Assembly (NCBI GenBank): GCA_900771005.1
Contig: CAAGMI010000337.1
Location: 1 to 64,000 of the forward strand
Direction of reading: 5' to 3'
From: Rikenellaceae bacterium
GTDB taxonomy: Bacteria; Bacteroidota; Bacteroidia; Bacteroidales; UBA932
DNA: 64,000 bases
This document shows positions 50,057 to 60,073 of this stretch, one piece after another (within the stretch, counting starts at the first letter, position 1; each line of letters begins with the position of its first letter). The notes beneath the pieces were generated by a model. The model was given only the letters and a program-made list of their open reading frames with translations, was not told where the DNA came from and did no database searches. A program made the position numbers and the translations under genes.

Positions 50057-50794
50057 TTAAAAACAATAGACTTTTCTTGTCGCTTCCACATCCGGATTGA
50101 CTCCTGTCATGAGTCCGTATCCCGCTATGGCCTGCTGGAAATGCCATTCCTTCCCGGATATGTATTTCGAACCAGCCTTTTCCAGGATTTCAGGAGTAAA
50201 GGCGCGTGTGGCATATGCCGCTTCCAAAACTATCTTCCCTCTGAATCTCGTGATGTTCTCAATCGTCTCAGGGATGGTGTAAACCAGGAGGTCGACTTCC
50301 TTTGCCTCTTCGAAAGGATGTGGCTCCACTCCCAGATGACCGGCCATTGCAAGGGCTTTCTCTTCAGTTCTGTTGGAAACAAAAGTTTTCAGTCCAAGAT
50401 CTTTGGCGGCAAATGCGGCTGCCTTTCCCGCTCCTCCGCATCCTACCACCAGGACAGTGTTCTCCTTTGTCAGTCCCGCATTGATCATAAGCTGCTTCAC
50501 TCCGCGATAATCCGAATTATATGCCTTCACACCATCAGCAGTATTGATTACCAGGTTTGTGGCGCATATCTTCTCAACTTCGGGAGTGAGTATGTCAGCT
50601 TTCCTGAATGCCATTTCCTTATATGGGGCAGTTACATTGGCTGCCTTGTATTCTGTGAGGAATTTCTTCCAAAGTATTTCGAAATCAGGACCTTCTATAA
50701 GGTCGAACGGCCATTTGCCGTTGTACGCTGCGGTAAATGCAGCCGGGCTTTTGGAATGTCCGAGAGGATTTCCGATAATTCCGTATCTATTCAT
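50057..50794 (-). CDS. aroE: shikimate dehydrogenase
   Basis: NADP-dependent reduction of 3-dehydroshikimate in aromatic amino acid synthesis. The 245 residues show GNPLGHSKSPAAFTAAY, the catalytic Lys in NVTAPYKEMAF and the nucleotide loop GCGGAGKAAAF. Slightly short against the usual 270, as in other Bacteroidota. It overlaps the methyltransferase gene by eight bases; aroK is six kilobases upstream in the same gene string. Confidence 0.94.
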   Translation of the reverse strand: MNRYGIIGNPLGHSKSPAAFTAAYNGKWPFDLIEGPDFEILWKKFLTEYKAANVTAPYKEMAFRKADILTPEVEKICATNLVINTADGVKAYNSDYRGVKQLMINAGLTKENTVLVVGCGGAGKAAAFAAKDLGLKTFVSNRTEEKALAMAGHLGVEPHPFEEAKEVDLLVYTIPETIENITRFRGKIVLEAAYATRAFTPEILEKAGSKYISGKEWHFQQAIAGYGLMTGVNPDVEATRKVYCF

Positions 50795-51551
50795 TTCTTT
50801 GTCTTACAGCTTCAAACATTAATATTGCTGCGCTTACTGAGACATTGAGGCTGTCCAGTGAACCCAGCATCGGGATTTTTATATGTGCGTCAGCCGCCTG
50901 TCTCCAGACATCAGTCAGTCCGGTGGCTTCCGTGCCCATCACTATTGCGGTTCCCTGTTTCATGTCGGTATCGTAATACCATTCGGAATCCTGCAGTTGG
51001 GCGGTATATATTCTGATTTTATTTTTCCTCAACCAGGAAATGGCCTGCTCGCTTGTGCATGCGACCACCTGTTTTGTGAAAATCGAGCCTATGCTCGACC
51101 GTATCAGGTTGGGATTGTAGAGATCGGTCAACGGGTCGCATACCAGGACGGCATCCACTCCGGCCGCATCTGCGGAACGAAGCACAGCTCCCAGATTCCC
51201 CGGTTTCTCGACGCTCTCCATTACCACAATCAGAGGATTTTCCTTGAGTTGCAGGTCCTCAAGATGCCTTTCCCTGGACCGTACTTCGGCAATTACCCCC
51301 TCAGTACTTCCACGGTAGGCTATCTTTTCATAGACTTTCGGAGTGACGTTGATAACCTTGTCGAACATTCCGAAGTCTTTCCCCTCAAGGCAGAAAATCG
51401 TTTCAGGCTCGAATCCGGCTTCGATGCAGTGGCGGAGCTCTCTTTCTCCTTCCACTACGAACAGGCCGCTCCCACGCCGCTCAGAGGATTTCTGCTGCAG
51501 TGCGAGAAGCCTTTTGATTTTAGGATTCTGAACTGAAGATATGGTCTCCAT
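50787..51551 (-). CDS. TrmH/SpoU-family RNA 2'-O-methyltransferase
   Basis: SAM-dependent 2'-O-ribose methyltransferase of 254 residues. An N-terminal substrate-binding domain (about 1-90) precedes the SPOUT knot domain with VVMESVEKPGNLGAVLRSADAA split at about 110-131, IVMGTEATGL near 210 and LDSLNVSVSAAI near 230. Whether it acts on rRNA or tRNA cannot be told from sequence. Confidence 0.92.
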   Translation of the reverse strand: METISSVQNPKIKRLLALQQKSSERRGSGLFVVEGERELRHCIEAGFEPETIFCLEGKDFGMFDKVINVTPKVYEKIAYRGSTEGVIAEVRSRERHLEDLQLKENPLIVVMESVEKPGNLGAVLRSADAAGVDAVLVCDPLTDLYNPNLIRSSIGSIFTKQVVACTSEQAISWLRKNKIRIYTAQLQDSEWYYDTDMKQGTAIVMGTEATGLTDVWRQAADAHIKIPMLGSLDSLNVSVSAAILMFEAVRQRNE

Positions 51552-51552
51552 C

Positions 51553-53067
51553 TTATTTCCCTTCCGGTCTCATCTGAGGGAAGAACAGTACGTCCTGGAT
51601 AGTTGTCTGGCCTGTCATGAACATAGTCAGTCGGTCAATACCCATTCCAAGTCCGGAAGTAGGAGGCATTCCGTATTCGAGTGCGCGGACGAAATCCATA
51701 TCGATGTACATCGCCTCGTCATCGCCTTTGCTCTTAAGGGCTGCCTGCTCCTGGAACCTTTCAAACTGGTCGATAGGGTCGTTGAGTTCTGAATATGCGT
51801 TTGCAAGTTCTTTTCCGCATACAAACAGTTCGAACCTCTCGGTAAGTGAAGGGTCGTTGCGATGGCGTTTTGTCAGAGGAGACATCTCAACAGGGTAGTC
51901 TGTGACGAATGTAGGCTGTATGAGGTTCTTTTCGCAGAATTCTCCGAATATGGCATCGATGAGCTTGCCCTTGCCCATGGACGGTTCTATTTCAACTTTG
52001 AGCTTTTTGCATGTGGCGCGAAGTTCGTCTTCATCCATTCCCTTTACGTCCACACCGGCGTATTCCTTGATTGCGTCAAGAATAGGAAGTCTGCGGTATG
52101 TCCCGCCGAAATCGACTTCGTTGTCACCGATCTTTACGATTGTGGTACCGTTGACTTTCTTTGAAATCCTCTCGAGCATGGTCTCGACAAACTTCATCAT
52201 CCAGTTGTAGTCCTTATATGCTACATATATCTCCATGCAGGTGAATTCCGGATTGTGGGTCTTGTCCATACCCTCATTGCGGAAATCCTTGGCAAATTCA
52301 TAGACTCCGCTGTATCCTCCGACGATGAGCCTCTTCAGATAAAGTTCATTGGCGATACGGAGATAGAGAGGAATGTCAAGCGCGTTGTGATGTGTCACGA
52401 AAGGACGGGCGGTTGCGCCTCCCGGGATGCTTTGAAGGATAGGGGTTTCCACTTCCAGGCATCCTGCCTCGTTGAAATATTCCCTCATCGTGGCAATTAT
52501 CTGAGCCCTCTTGATGAAGGTTTCCTTCACCTGTGGGTTGACAATGAGGTCGACGTACCTTTGTCTGTATCTGAACTCGGGATCCGTGACGGCATCGAAG
52601 ACCTGTCCGTCCATTTCCTTTACGATAGGAAGGACTCTCAGCGATTTGCTCAACAGCGTGAGTTCCTTGGCGTGTACTGAAAGCTGCCCTGTCTGGGTGA
52701 TGAATGCAAAACCTTTGATCCCGACGATGTCACCTATGTCAAGAAGTTTCTTCCAGACCGTATTGTACATTGTCTTGTCCTCTTCCGGGCAGATTTCGTC
52801 TCTTTTGACGTAAATCTGTATTCTTCCCGTCTCATCCTGGAGTTCTCCGAATGAAGCGGCACCCATAATACGGCGGCTCATTATCCTTCCTGCAATGCAC
52901 ACTTCCTGAAAATTGTTCTTTTCAGGTGTGTAGCCGGCAGTGATCTCGGCCGTCGTGGCATTCACAGGATATTCTGCTGCCGGGTAAGGCTCAATCCCCA
53001 ATTCTCTCAACTTCGCAAGAGATTCTCTTCGAATCTGTTCCTGCTCACTGTATTCAGCATTTACCAT
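51553..53067 (-). CDS. lysS: lysyl-tRNA synthetase (class II)
   Basis: Charges tRNA-Lys. The 504 residues comprise an N-terminal OB anticodon domain (about 60-170) and a class II catalytic domain with motif 2 FRNEGMDKTHNPEFTCMEIY and motif 3 GLGMGIDRLTMFMT. Length fits the bacterial enzyme. One base separates it from the methyltransferase gene. Confidence 0.97.
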   Translation of the reverse strand: MVNAEYSEQEQIRRESLAKLRELGIEPYPAAEYPVNATTAEITAGYTPEKNNFQEVCIAGRIMSRRIMGAASFGELQDETGRIQIYVKRDEICPEEDKTMYNTVWKKLLDIGDIVGIKGFAFITQTGQLSVHAKELTLLSKSLRVLPIVKEMDGQVFDAVTDPEFRYRQRYVDLIVNPQVKETFIKRAQIIATMREYFNEAGCLEVETPILQSIPGGATARPFVTHHNALDIPLYLRIANELYLKRLIVGGYSGVYEFAKDFRNEGMDKTHNPEFTCMEIYVAYKDYNWMMKFVETMLERISKKVNGTTIVKIGDNEVDFGGTYRRLPILDAIKEYAGVDVKGMDEDELRATCKKLKVEIEPSMGKGKLIDAIFGEFCEKNLIQPTFVTDYPVEMSPLTKRHRNDPSLTERFELFVCGKELANAYSELNDPIDQFERFQEQAALKSKGDDEAMYIDMDFVRALEYGMPPTSGLGMGIDRLTMFMTGQTTIQDVLFFPQMRPEGK

Positions 53068-53087
53068 AATATGTAGTTTTTTTATTT

Positions 53088-54821
53088 TCAGATGATTTCA
53101 TCCCTCTCCTTCAGATCTTTTACGCGTAGTTGTATGGTGGAATTACCCCTGTAGTAATTTTCCACGATCGAATAGCATACGTCGAGAGGGTTGCCGGATT
53201 TTATATAGTCATAGTAGTCGGACATGTTGAATGCTATGGCGGCTATCTGGTGATATGGCTGCGACTCCTGTATCAGGTCCAGTTTCATATGGACACCACC
53301 AGCTCCTACCTTGCGGCCGTTCCCGGCGTCATATACGTTCTCTGTGACGAATATCGGATTGCTGTTGCCGGGGCCGAAAGGCTGGAACTGCTTCAGGATA
53401 CGGAAAAATTTAGGGGTGATCTGTGAAAAATCCAGTTTTGAATCTATTTCGACTATAGGCGTCATCATCTCGGTGGAGATCTTTCCGCCTATGAATGCGT
53501 CAATTCTTCTCGCAAATTCCGAAAGGTTTTCCTCTTTCATCGTCAGACCGGCAGCATATACGTGCCCTCCGAAATTCTCCAGAAGGTCGGCACAACTCTC
53601 TATGGCCTCATACAGGTCGAACCCTGCGATGCTCCTGGCTGATCCCGTTACGAACCCGTTGGATTTGGTGAGGACCACGGTAGGTTTGTAATAAGCTTCC
53701 ACAAGTCTGGATGCGACGATTCCGACAACGCCTTTGCTCCATTTCGGATTATAGACGACAGTCGCGTTCTCGTGGCAGAGGCAGGAACCGTTCTGCACCA
53801 TCTCCAGCGCTTCCCTGGTGATTTCGCGGTCTATGTTCTTACGGTCATTGTTGCTTTCGTTAATCTTTTCGCCAATGAACATGGCTGTGTCCACATCCTC
53901 TGCGGTGAGCAGCTCCACGGCCAGCCTTCCGCTCTCCATACGTCCTGCAGCATTGATCCTCGGGCCTATCTTGAAGACTATGTCATCTATGTTGAGGTGA
54001 CCCGGCTCGATGTTTGACAGATTTATCATCGCAAGGAGTCCGAATCGTGGACTTTCATTGAGTTGCTTGAGCCCGAAATGAGCGAGAGTTCGGTTCTCTC
54101 CTACCATGGTTACAAGGTCGGATGAAATGCTCACGACGAGCAGATCTAGCAGGGGAATAAGCGTCTCGAACTTTATTCCGTATTTTTTCGAGTATGCCTG
54201 GACCAGTTTGAATCCCACACCGCAGCCGGAAAGGTCATCAAACGGATAATTGCAGTCTTCACGTTTCGGGTCCAGTACTGCAATCGCTTCCGGAAGTTCT
54301 TCTTCAGGCAGATGATGGTCACATATTATGACATCCACACCCTTGGAAGCTGCATATTTGACTTTATCGATAGCCTTGATGCCGCAATCCAGAGTGATGA
54401 TGAGGCTGAATCCTCCTTCGGCAGCCCAGTCGATTCCCTTGAACGATACTCCGTATCCTTCGTCGTATCTGTCCGGGATGTAGAAATCCACTTTGTCAGT
54501 GAATCTCTTTATGAATGAGTACACCAATGCGACAGCTGTCGTACCGTCCACGTCATAATCTCCGTAGACAAGTATCTTCTCTCCGTTGGAAATGGCTTTG
54601 TGTACCCTTTCTACCGCAACGTCCATATCCTTCATCAGGAAAGGGTCATACAGGTCATCCAGGCTTGGCCTGAAGAATGCGCGGGCCTCTTCGAAGGTCT
54701 TGACCCCCCTGTGTACGAGGAGATTGGCCAATACGCGGTCAATTCCGACCTCTGCAGACAGCTTTTCTACTGTCTCGGGATCGGCTTGAGCCTTCAGAAT
54801 CCATTTGCACTCTTTTGCCAT
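53088..54821 (-). CDS. recJ: single-stranded-DNA-specific exonuclease RecJ
   Basis: A 5'-3' single-strand exonuclease for recombination and mismatch repair. The 577 residues show DHH-family motifs: YGDYDVDGTTAVAL (about 84-97), the CDHHLPEEELP signature near 168 and the DHHA1 part with GGHVYAAGLTM near 420. Twenty bases before lysS, it appears to have a promoter of its own within the end of aroK. Confidence 0.96.
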   Translation of the reverse strand: MAKECKWILKAQADPETVEKLSAEVGIDRVLANLLVHRGVKTFEEARAFFRPSLDDLYDPFLMKDMDVAVERVHKAISNGEKILVYGDYDVDGTTAVALVYSFIKRFTDKVDFYIPDRYDEGYGVSFKGIDWAAEGGFSLIITLDCGIKAIDKVKYAASKGVDVIICDHHLPEEELPEAIAVLDPKREDCNYPFDDLSGCGVGFKLVQAYSKKYGIKFETLIPLLDLLVVSISSDLVTMVGENRTLAHFGLKQLNESPRFGLLAMINLSNIEPGHLNIDDIVFKIGPRINAAGRMESGRLAVELLTAEDVDTAMFIGEKINESNNDRKNIDREITREALEMVQNGSCLCHENATVVYNPKWSKGVVGIVASRLVEAYYKPTVVLTKSNGFVTGSARSIAGFDLYEAIESCADLLENFGGHVYAAGLTMKEENLSEFARRIDAFIGGKISTEMMTPIVEIDSKLDFSQITPKFFRILKQFQPFGPGNSNPIFVTENVYDAGNGRKVGAGGVHMKLDLIQESQPYHQIAAIAFNMSDYYDYIKSGNPLDVCYSIVENYYRGNSTIQLRVKDLKERDEII

Positions 54822-54824
54822 AAT

Positions 54825-55322
54825 TTACAAAGATACCGAAAATAATTTAATTTCCTCGGCAACGGTATCTGCCGTTTTTCCTTCAGTATCCACGATATGC
54901 TCCGCCATTTCGTACACGGACAGCCTTTTCTGATACAGTTCCTCGCTGAAAAGCGGTCTGGAGGAAAGGTCTTCGCCGACTCTTTCTCTGATTGCATCAA
55001 AGGGGGCCTTGAGATAGACGCAGCTGGTATTGTTCAGTATAAAATCCCTTACGGCACCGATGCATAGTGTCCCTCCTCCAAGTGCGAGCACCAGATTCTC
55101 ACCTGTAAGCTGCCTCATTATTATGACGTCTCTGACACATTCCGCCTCAAGCGCGCGGAATCCATCTTCTCCTTCAGCGGAGATGATATCGGGGATGCTG
55201 CAACCTTTTTTGTGCTCCACATACTCGTCAAGGTCAATGAAAGGGAATCCGAGCAGGACGGACAGTTTTCTGCCCACGCTGCTTTTCCCGCTTCCCATAT
55301 AACCCGTCAAAGTGATTATCAT
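54825..55322 (-). CDS. aroK: shikimate kinase
   Basis: Phosphorylates shikimate in the aromatic pathway. The 165 residues show the P-loop GYMGSGKSSVGRKL, the substrate Asp in DLDEYVE and the Walker B-like LALGGGTL. Its ATG overlaps the parC stop by one base. Confidence 0.95.
   Translation of the reverse strand: MIITLTGYMGSGKSSVGRKLSVLLGFPFIDLDEYVEHKKGCSIPDIISAEGEDGFRALEAECVRDVIIMRQLTGENLVLALGGGTLCIGAVRDFILNNTSCVYLKAPFDAIRERVGEDLSSRPLFSEELYQKRLSVYEMAEHIVDTEGKTADTVAEEIKLFSVSL
54828..54835 (-). promoter_or_regulatory. candidate -7 box (TATCTTTG) for recJ
   Basis: Perfect TAnnTTTG lying over the last codons of aroK, six bases before the recJ ATG. No clear -33 element. Would produce a nearly leaderless recJ message. 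Confidence 0.42.
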
Positions 55323-58000
55323 CAGAAAAGTGTTGGTTCTTCGATGTCAGGTATGTCGGCAACGTCAATGTCCTGCGTGATGTCCAGTTCAATAGCCTCT
55401 TCCTCCTCTTCTTCTGCAGCTTCGGCCTCTGCGGGATCCTTTTCCTTCACGAGAGGCTCTATGAAGCATACGCTCTTGACCTCACCCCTGTCCACGCATT
55501 TGCGGCCTTTCGCCGAGATGCCTTTCTTTCCGATAAGGGCTTCCGCATCAACAGTTTCAGGATCCTTGCTCGTTTTTCCTCCGAATGTTACGAGGAATTG
55601 AGGGTATTCATCATCGCAGATGTCCACTAGGTAGGATTTCTGCCCTTCCGCAATGAAACTTACAGGGGTATTGTCGCTCAGTACGAAAGAGAATCTCTTG
55701 ACGTAAAAGGCTTTGGCATTCGCATCATAGTAAAGGGCGGTGAATGTCTTTTCCGGATCGAACTTCTCAATGCGGAGAAGATCTCCCTGATACCTGTTGC
55801 TCGGGTCGAAAGATGTCGTGTAGAATGTTCCGTTCTTGAATACGGCCAGAATCTTGTCATCCGAGTTGAACTGTCCGAGATAAAGTCCTCTCTGGTCTTC
55901 GTTGAGTTTCTGTATGTCGGCATCGAACCAGATGTCTCTTCCGGCTATCGTACTGATACCCTGACTCTTGAGAGTTATCTTGCTGATCACGAACTTGCTC
56001 ACGAGATTTCCGCGTGAACCCCTTCCTTTGATTGCGAGTGTCGAGAAATCGTATTCGAAAGATGTCTTCTTGAGCTTTGGACGCGGCCTCAACTGTACCT
56101 TGACGGATTCAGCCTCGCCATTGTGGTTTGATGTGAACCACAATATCTGGGACCCTTCTTCCCCTGACGTGATGTCATATTCCTTGTCGCGGGTCACAGA
56201 GGTTATGGCAAACCTTTTTGCATAGTACATAGAGGTTTTGCCTTGACGGTAGATGACATTGTATATCGTGCGCTCGTCTCCACGGTTGAATATTCCCACA
56301 TAGAGAAGATCCTTCCCGAAGAAGGCCTTGTCACTTACTTTCGTTACCCTGTATTTGCCGTCTCGTCCTATGACGATGATCTCGGAAAGATCCGAGCAGT
56401 CGCATACATACTCGCCTCCATCGGAATTTTTCAGACCTATTCCGACAAAGCCTTCGGCCATGTTTGCCTGAAGTTTTGCGTTGTTGTTCACAACCTTGGT
56501 GGCGGCAATAGTTTCGAATCCGGTAAGTTCCGTCCTGCGCGGGAAGTCTTTTCCGTATTTCTTCTTGAGCTCCTTGAACCAGCTTATGGTATATCTGTCA
56601 ATGTGTTCGATATTGTCCCGGATTTCCTTCATCTGCTCTTCGATGGAGCGGATCTTTTCGTCCACGGCCTTTGTATCGAACTTGGAAATCTTCCTGACTG
56701 GCTTTTCAACGAGTTTGAGAATGTCATCCATCGTTATCTCGCGATGCAGGAAGTCCTGATATTCCTTCATCCTCAGGAATACGTCCTCCAGCTGCGTCTC
56801 CCAATCCTTCTGGTCCTGTTCGAGTATCTTGTATATCCTGTTCTCGAAGAAAATCCTTTCCAGTGAATTGATGTGCCATTCGTCTTCCAGTTCGGAAAGC
56901 TTTATCTCGAGCTCCTGCCTGAGTATATCCCTTGTGTGGAAAGTGTCATACCGGAGAATCTCGTTCACGTCAAGGAACTGAGGCTTGTTGTCCATAATCA
57001 CGCACGCATTCGGGGCGATGTTGGTTTCGCAGTCGGTGAATGCGTAGAGTGCGTCTATGGTCTTGTCGGGGGAGACGTCGTTAGGAAGGTGGATGGTGAT
57101 TTCCACCTTGTCCGTGGTCATATCCTCGATTTTCTTGATCTTTATCTTGCCCTTTTCCTTTGCTTTCAGGATTGAATCGATAAGGATGTGGGTTGTTTTT
57201 CCGTAAGGGATTTCAGAGATGACGATCGTGCTCTTGTCGACTTTTTCAATGCGTGCACGCACCTTTACCGAGCCTCCTCTGGCGCCCTGCATGTATTTCG
57301 AGCAGTCGGCGAAACCACCTGTAGGGAAGTCCGGATACAATTCGAAACTCCTGCCTTCAAGGATTGCGACCGAAGCGTCGAGCAGTTCGTTGAAATTGTG
57401 CGGCAGGATCTTTGAGGTCATACCGACGGCGATTCCCTCGGTTCCCTGAGCCAGCAGGAGAGGGAAGCGGACAGGTAGTTCCGTAGGTTCAAGGTTGCGC
57501 CCGTCATAGCTGTTCATCCAGTTGGTTACCTTAGGGTCGAAAACGACCTCCTTCGCAAATTTGCTGAGTCTGGCCTCAATATATCTCGGTGCGGCATTGC
57601 TGTCTCCGGTAAGTATGTTACCCCAGTTTCCCTGGCAGTCCACCGTAAACCCTTTCTGCCCGAGTTGGACGAGCGCTCCCAGTATTGACTGGTCACCGTG
57701 CGGATGGTACTGCATCGCCTGTCCCACTATGTTGGCGACCTTGGTGTACGCACCGTCATCCATTTTGTACATGGCATGCAGGACGCGTCTCTGCACAGGC
57801 TTGAGTCCGTCCACGATGTGAGGGACGGCTCTGTCAAGGATTACACAGGAAGAATAGTCAAGGAACCAGTCCTTGAACATTCCTGACAGTTTGTATTTGT
57901 GCGCGTCGCTTCCCAGGAGTTTGTCAAATTTCCCTGAACTTTCCCCCTCGACGGGAGCTTCCTCCTCTTCCTGGATTATCTCTTCGAATTCTTCGCTCAT
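55322..58000 (-). CDS. parC: DNA topoisomerase IV subunit A (ParC/GyrA family)
   Basis: Type IIA topoisomerase cutting subunit, 892 residues. The active tyrosine is Tyr140 in APRYIEARLS; the preceding helix region VPHIVDGLKPVQRRVLHAM is intact. The C-terminus ends in an acidic stretch (Glu-rich, then PDIEEPTLF). Bacteroidota have separate GyrA and ParC; the acidic ends and length favour ParC, but GyrA is not formally excluded. The ATG at 58000 has AGGAG seven bases upstream, which decides the start over an ATG at 58069 inside era. Confidence 0.9.
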   Translation of the reverse strand: MSEEFEEIIQEEEEAPVEGESSGKFDKLLGSDAHKYKLSGMFKDWFLDYSSCVILDRAVPHIVDGLKPVQRRVLHAMYKMDDGAYTKVANIVGQAMQYHPHGDQSILGALVQLGQKGFTVDCQGNWGNILTGDSNAAPRYIEARLSKFAKEVVFDPKVTNWMNSYDGRNLEPTELPVRFPLLLAQGTEGIAVGMTSKILPHNFNELLDASVAILEGRSFELYPDFPTGGFADCSKYMQGARGGSVKVRARIEKVDKSTIVISEIPYGKTTHILIDSILKAKEKGKIKIKKIEDMTTDKVEITIHLPNDVSPDKTIDALYAFTDCETNIAPNACVIMDNKPQFLDVNEILRYDTFHTRDILRQELEIKLSELEDEWHINSLERIFFENRIYKILEQDQKDWETQLEDVFLRMKEYQDFLHREITMDDILKLVEKPVRKISKFDTKAVDEKIRSIEEQMKEIRDNIEHIDRYTISWFKELKKKYGKDFPRRTELTGFETIAATKVVNNNAKLQANMAEGFVGIGLKNSDGGEYVCDCSDLSEIIVIGRDGKYRVTKVSDKAFFGKDLLYVGIFNRGDERTIYNVIYRQGKTSMYYAKRFAITSVTRDKEYDITSGEEGSQILWFTSNHNGEAESVKVQLRPRPKLKKTSFEYDFSTLAIKGRGSRGNLVSKFVISKITLKSQGISTIAGRDIWFDADIQKLNEDQRGLYLGQFNSDDKILAVFKNGTFYTTSFDPSNRYQGDLLRIEKFDPEKTFTALYYDANAKAFYVKRFSFVLSDNTPVSFIAEGQKSYLVDICDDEYPQFLVTFGGKTSKDPETVDAEALIGKKGISAKGRKCVDRGEVKSVCFIEPLVKEKDPAEAEAAEEEEEEAIELDITQDIDVADIPDIEEPTLF

Positions 58001-58010
58001 AAATATTCTC

Positions 58011-58889
58011 CTATTCTTCGTAACCGAACTTGCGGAGTTCCCTGCGGCTCTCTCTCCAGTCCGGATCAACCTTTACATACATTTGCAGGAATACTTTCTT
58101 CTGGAAAAAGTCTTCCATGTCTATTCTGGCCTGTGTGCCGACTCTCTTGAGCGCCGCACCGCCTTTCCCGATGACGATTCCTTTCTGGGAATCGCGCATT
58201 ACATATATCACTGCGCTGATGTCATATCTTTCAGCCCCTTCCTTGAATGTCTCGATGCCTACTTCACAACAGTAAGGGATCTCCTCCTTATAATTGAGCA
58301 GAATCTTCTCCCTGATTATTTCCGAAGCGAAAAATCTCAGGTTCTTGTCCGTGAAGGCATCCTTGTCAAACCACGGCGGGCATTCGGGAAGTTTCCCGAC
58401 CACCGCATCAAGGATGCTCTGGAGATTGAATTTTTCCTGCGCGGATGCCGGTATTACCACTGAATCCGGAATCTGTGACTTCCAGTAGTCCATCAACGAT
58501 ACCACCTTGTCCTGAGAGCTGAGATCGATCTTGTTGATGACGACAATGACAGGGCAGTCTATATTGCGCAGTTTCTCGATATATTCGGAATTCTTGTCGC
58601 TGGTCTCAACGACATCCGTCACATAAAGAATGATATCGGCATCGCCTATGGCTCCGTCGACAAAATTCATCATATTCTGCTGCAGTCTGTAGTTGGGCTT
58701 CAGGATTCCCGGAGTGTCTGAATAGACGATCTGCCAGTCTTCTCCGTTCACTATGCCCATTATCCTGTGCCTGGTAGTCTGGGCTTTTGCCGTAACTATG
58801 CTGAGTTTTTCACCCACAAGGGCATTCATCAGCGTGGATTTGCCGACGTTCGGGTTACCGATGATGTTTACAAATCCGGACCTATGCAT
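58011..58889 (-). CDS. era: GTPase Era
   Basis: Ribosome-assembly GTPase binding the 3' end of 16S rRNA. The 292 residues contain GNPNVGKSTLMNAL, DTPG, NKID and a C-terminal KH domain (about 200-285, GKGGAALKRVGTQARIDME). It overlaps the pseudouridine synthase gene by eight bases. Confidence 0.96.
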   Translation of the reverse strand: MHRSGFVNIIGNPNVGKSTLMNALVGEKLSIVTAKAQTTRHRIMGIVNGEDWQIVYSDTPGILKPNYRLQQNMMNFVDGAIGDADIILYVTDVVETSDKNSEYIEKLRNIDCPVIVVINKIDLSSQDKVVSLMDYWKSQIPDSVVIPASAQEKFNLQSILDAVVGKLPECPPWFDKDAFTDKNLRFFASEIIREKILLNYKEEIPYCCEVGIETFKEGAERYDISAVIYVMRDSQKGIVIGKGGAALKRVGTQARIDMEDFFQKKVFLQMYVKVDPDWRESRRELRKFGYEE

Positions 58890-60045
58890 AGGCTCCCATT
58901 TTGAGGATATTCACTTCTCCCTCAGTGAGGAATCTCCATTCTCCCTTTTTGAGGCCCTTCTTCGTCAGGCCGGCAAAATACACTCTGTCAAGTGCTTTGA
59001 CATTGTATCCCAGAGACTCGAAGATTCTGCGCACTATCCTGTTTTTCCCGGAATGGATCTCTATTCCGAGTTTCCTGTGGTCGGAAGCGTCGATGAACTC
59101 CAGCTCGTCTGCGGCTACCGGTCCGTCATTTAGCGTGATGCCGGCGAGTATCTTGTCGTGGTCTTCCTGGGAAACCTCGTGGTCCACGATTACCTGATAG
59201 ATTTTTTTCTTGTCATATGAAGGATGAGTCAGGCGTTCCGCAATTTCCCCGTCATTTGTAAACATCAGCACACCGGTGGTATTCTTGTCAAGCCTTCCCA
59301 CCGGATAGACTCTGTATTTGCATCCTTTGAGCAATTCTATCACAGTCTTGTCCGCGTGGGGATCGCTGGCTGTAGTGACATATCCTGACGGCTTGTTCAT
59401 CACGATATAGACTTTTTCCTCGCCCTTGAGCCTCTCCCCGTTGAATTTCACTTCGTCCTTGAGTACATTGACCTTGGTCCCGAGTTCTGTGACTACTTCC
59501 CCGTTTACAGTCACTACACCGGCCTGGATAAATGTATCCGCTTCACGGCGGGAACAAACTCCTGAATTGGCTATGAATTTGTTGAGGCGTACTTCCTCTT
59601 CGAAATTACCGTGGAAAGTTTCGCTGTCGCTGAATTTGTTGTCTTCAACCAGTGGCTTGCGGCTGATCATGCGGTTGATGCCCTCGTCAGATTCGCGGCT
59701 GAAGCGTGGGGAATTGCCTCTTCTGTCGAATCTTCCTGACGGCTTGCCGAATCTTGAAGGTCTATCCGATCTGCCGAATCCCGGCTTGCTGAATTCCGGT
59801 CTGTCCGATCCGGATCTTTCGGATCTGCGGAATCCGGGCTTTTCGGATTTTCCGTATCCCGGTTTCTCTGCTCTGCCGTATCCCGGTTTTCCATATGCTG
59901 ACTGTCTCCTGTCACCGGCAGGCTTGCCTGCTCCATACGTTCTGCCCGGTCTTCCGGGGCGGGATGAAACTGCGGGGCGGGATTCTTCTCCGCCAAAGTT
60001 TTTGCGTGGTCTAAGTTTTCGGCCGTTCTTACTGAATTCTTCCAT
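58882..60045 (-). CDS. RsuA/RluB-family pseudouridine synthase with long repetitive N-terminus
   Basis: Pseudouridine synthase acting on rRNA (RluB/RluE/RsuA group). Of 387 residues only the last 240 are the enzyme: an S4 domain (VRLNKFIANSGVCSRREA, about 150-167) and a catalytic domain with the Asp in GRLDKNTTGVLMF. The first 125 residues are a basic, disordered stretch with repeats like PGFGRSDRP and KPGYGKSE. A related Gly/Arg/Pro-rich extension occurs on some Bacteroidota homologues. The ATG at 60045 is used; an ATG three codons upstream (60054) is also possible. Confidence 0.9.
   Translation of the reverse strand: MEEFSKNGRKLRPRKNFGGEESRPAVSSRPGRPGRTYGAGKPAGDRRQSAYGKPGYGRAEKPGYGKSEKPGFRRSERSGSDRPEFSKPGFGRSDRPSRFGKPSGRFDRRGNSPRFSRESDEGINRMISRKPLVEDNKFSDSETFHGNFEEEVRLNKFIANSGVCSRREADTFIQAGVVTVNGEVVTELGTKVNVLKDEVKFNGERLKGEEKVYIVMNKPSGYVTTASDPHADKTVIELLKGCKYRVYPVGRLDKNTTGVLMFTNDGEIAERLTHPSYDKKKIYQVIVDHEVSQEDHDKILAGITLNDGPVAADELEFIDASDHRKLGIEIHSGKNRIVRRIFESLGYNVKALDRVYFAGLTKKGLKKGEWRFLTEGEVNILKMGAYA
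59710..59960 (-). repeat. in-frame repeats in the N-terminal part of the pseudouridine synthase gene
   Basis: About eight imperfect copies of a 21-30 base unit encode KPGYG(R/K)-(A/S)-E-K-like peptides (PGYGRAEKPGYGKSEKPG, then GFGRSDRPSRF). The DNA units (CCGTATCCCGG / CCGAATCCCGG core on the plus strand) differ slightly, so expansion seems old but could still vary in copy number. Confidence 0.65.
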
Positions 60046-60073
60046 TTTGATCATTGATGGCTCACGTCATCCT

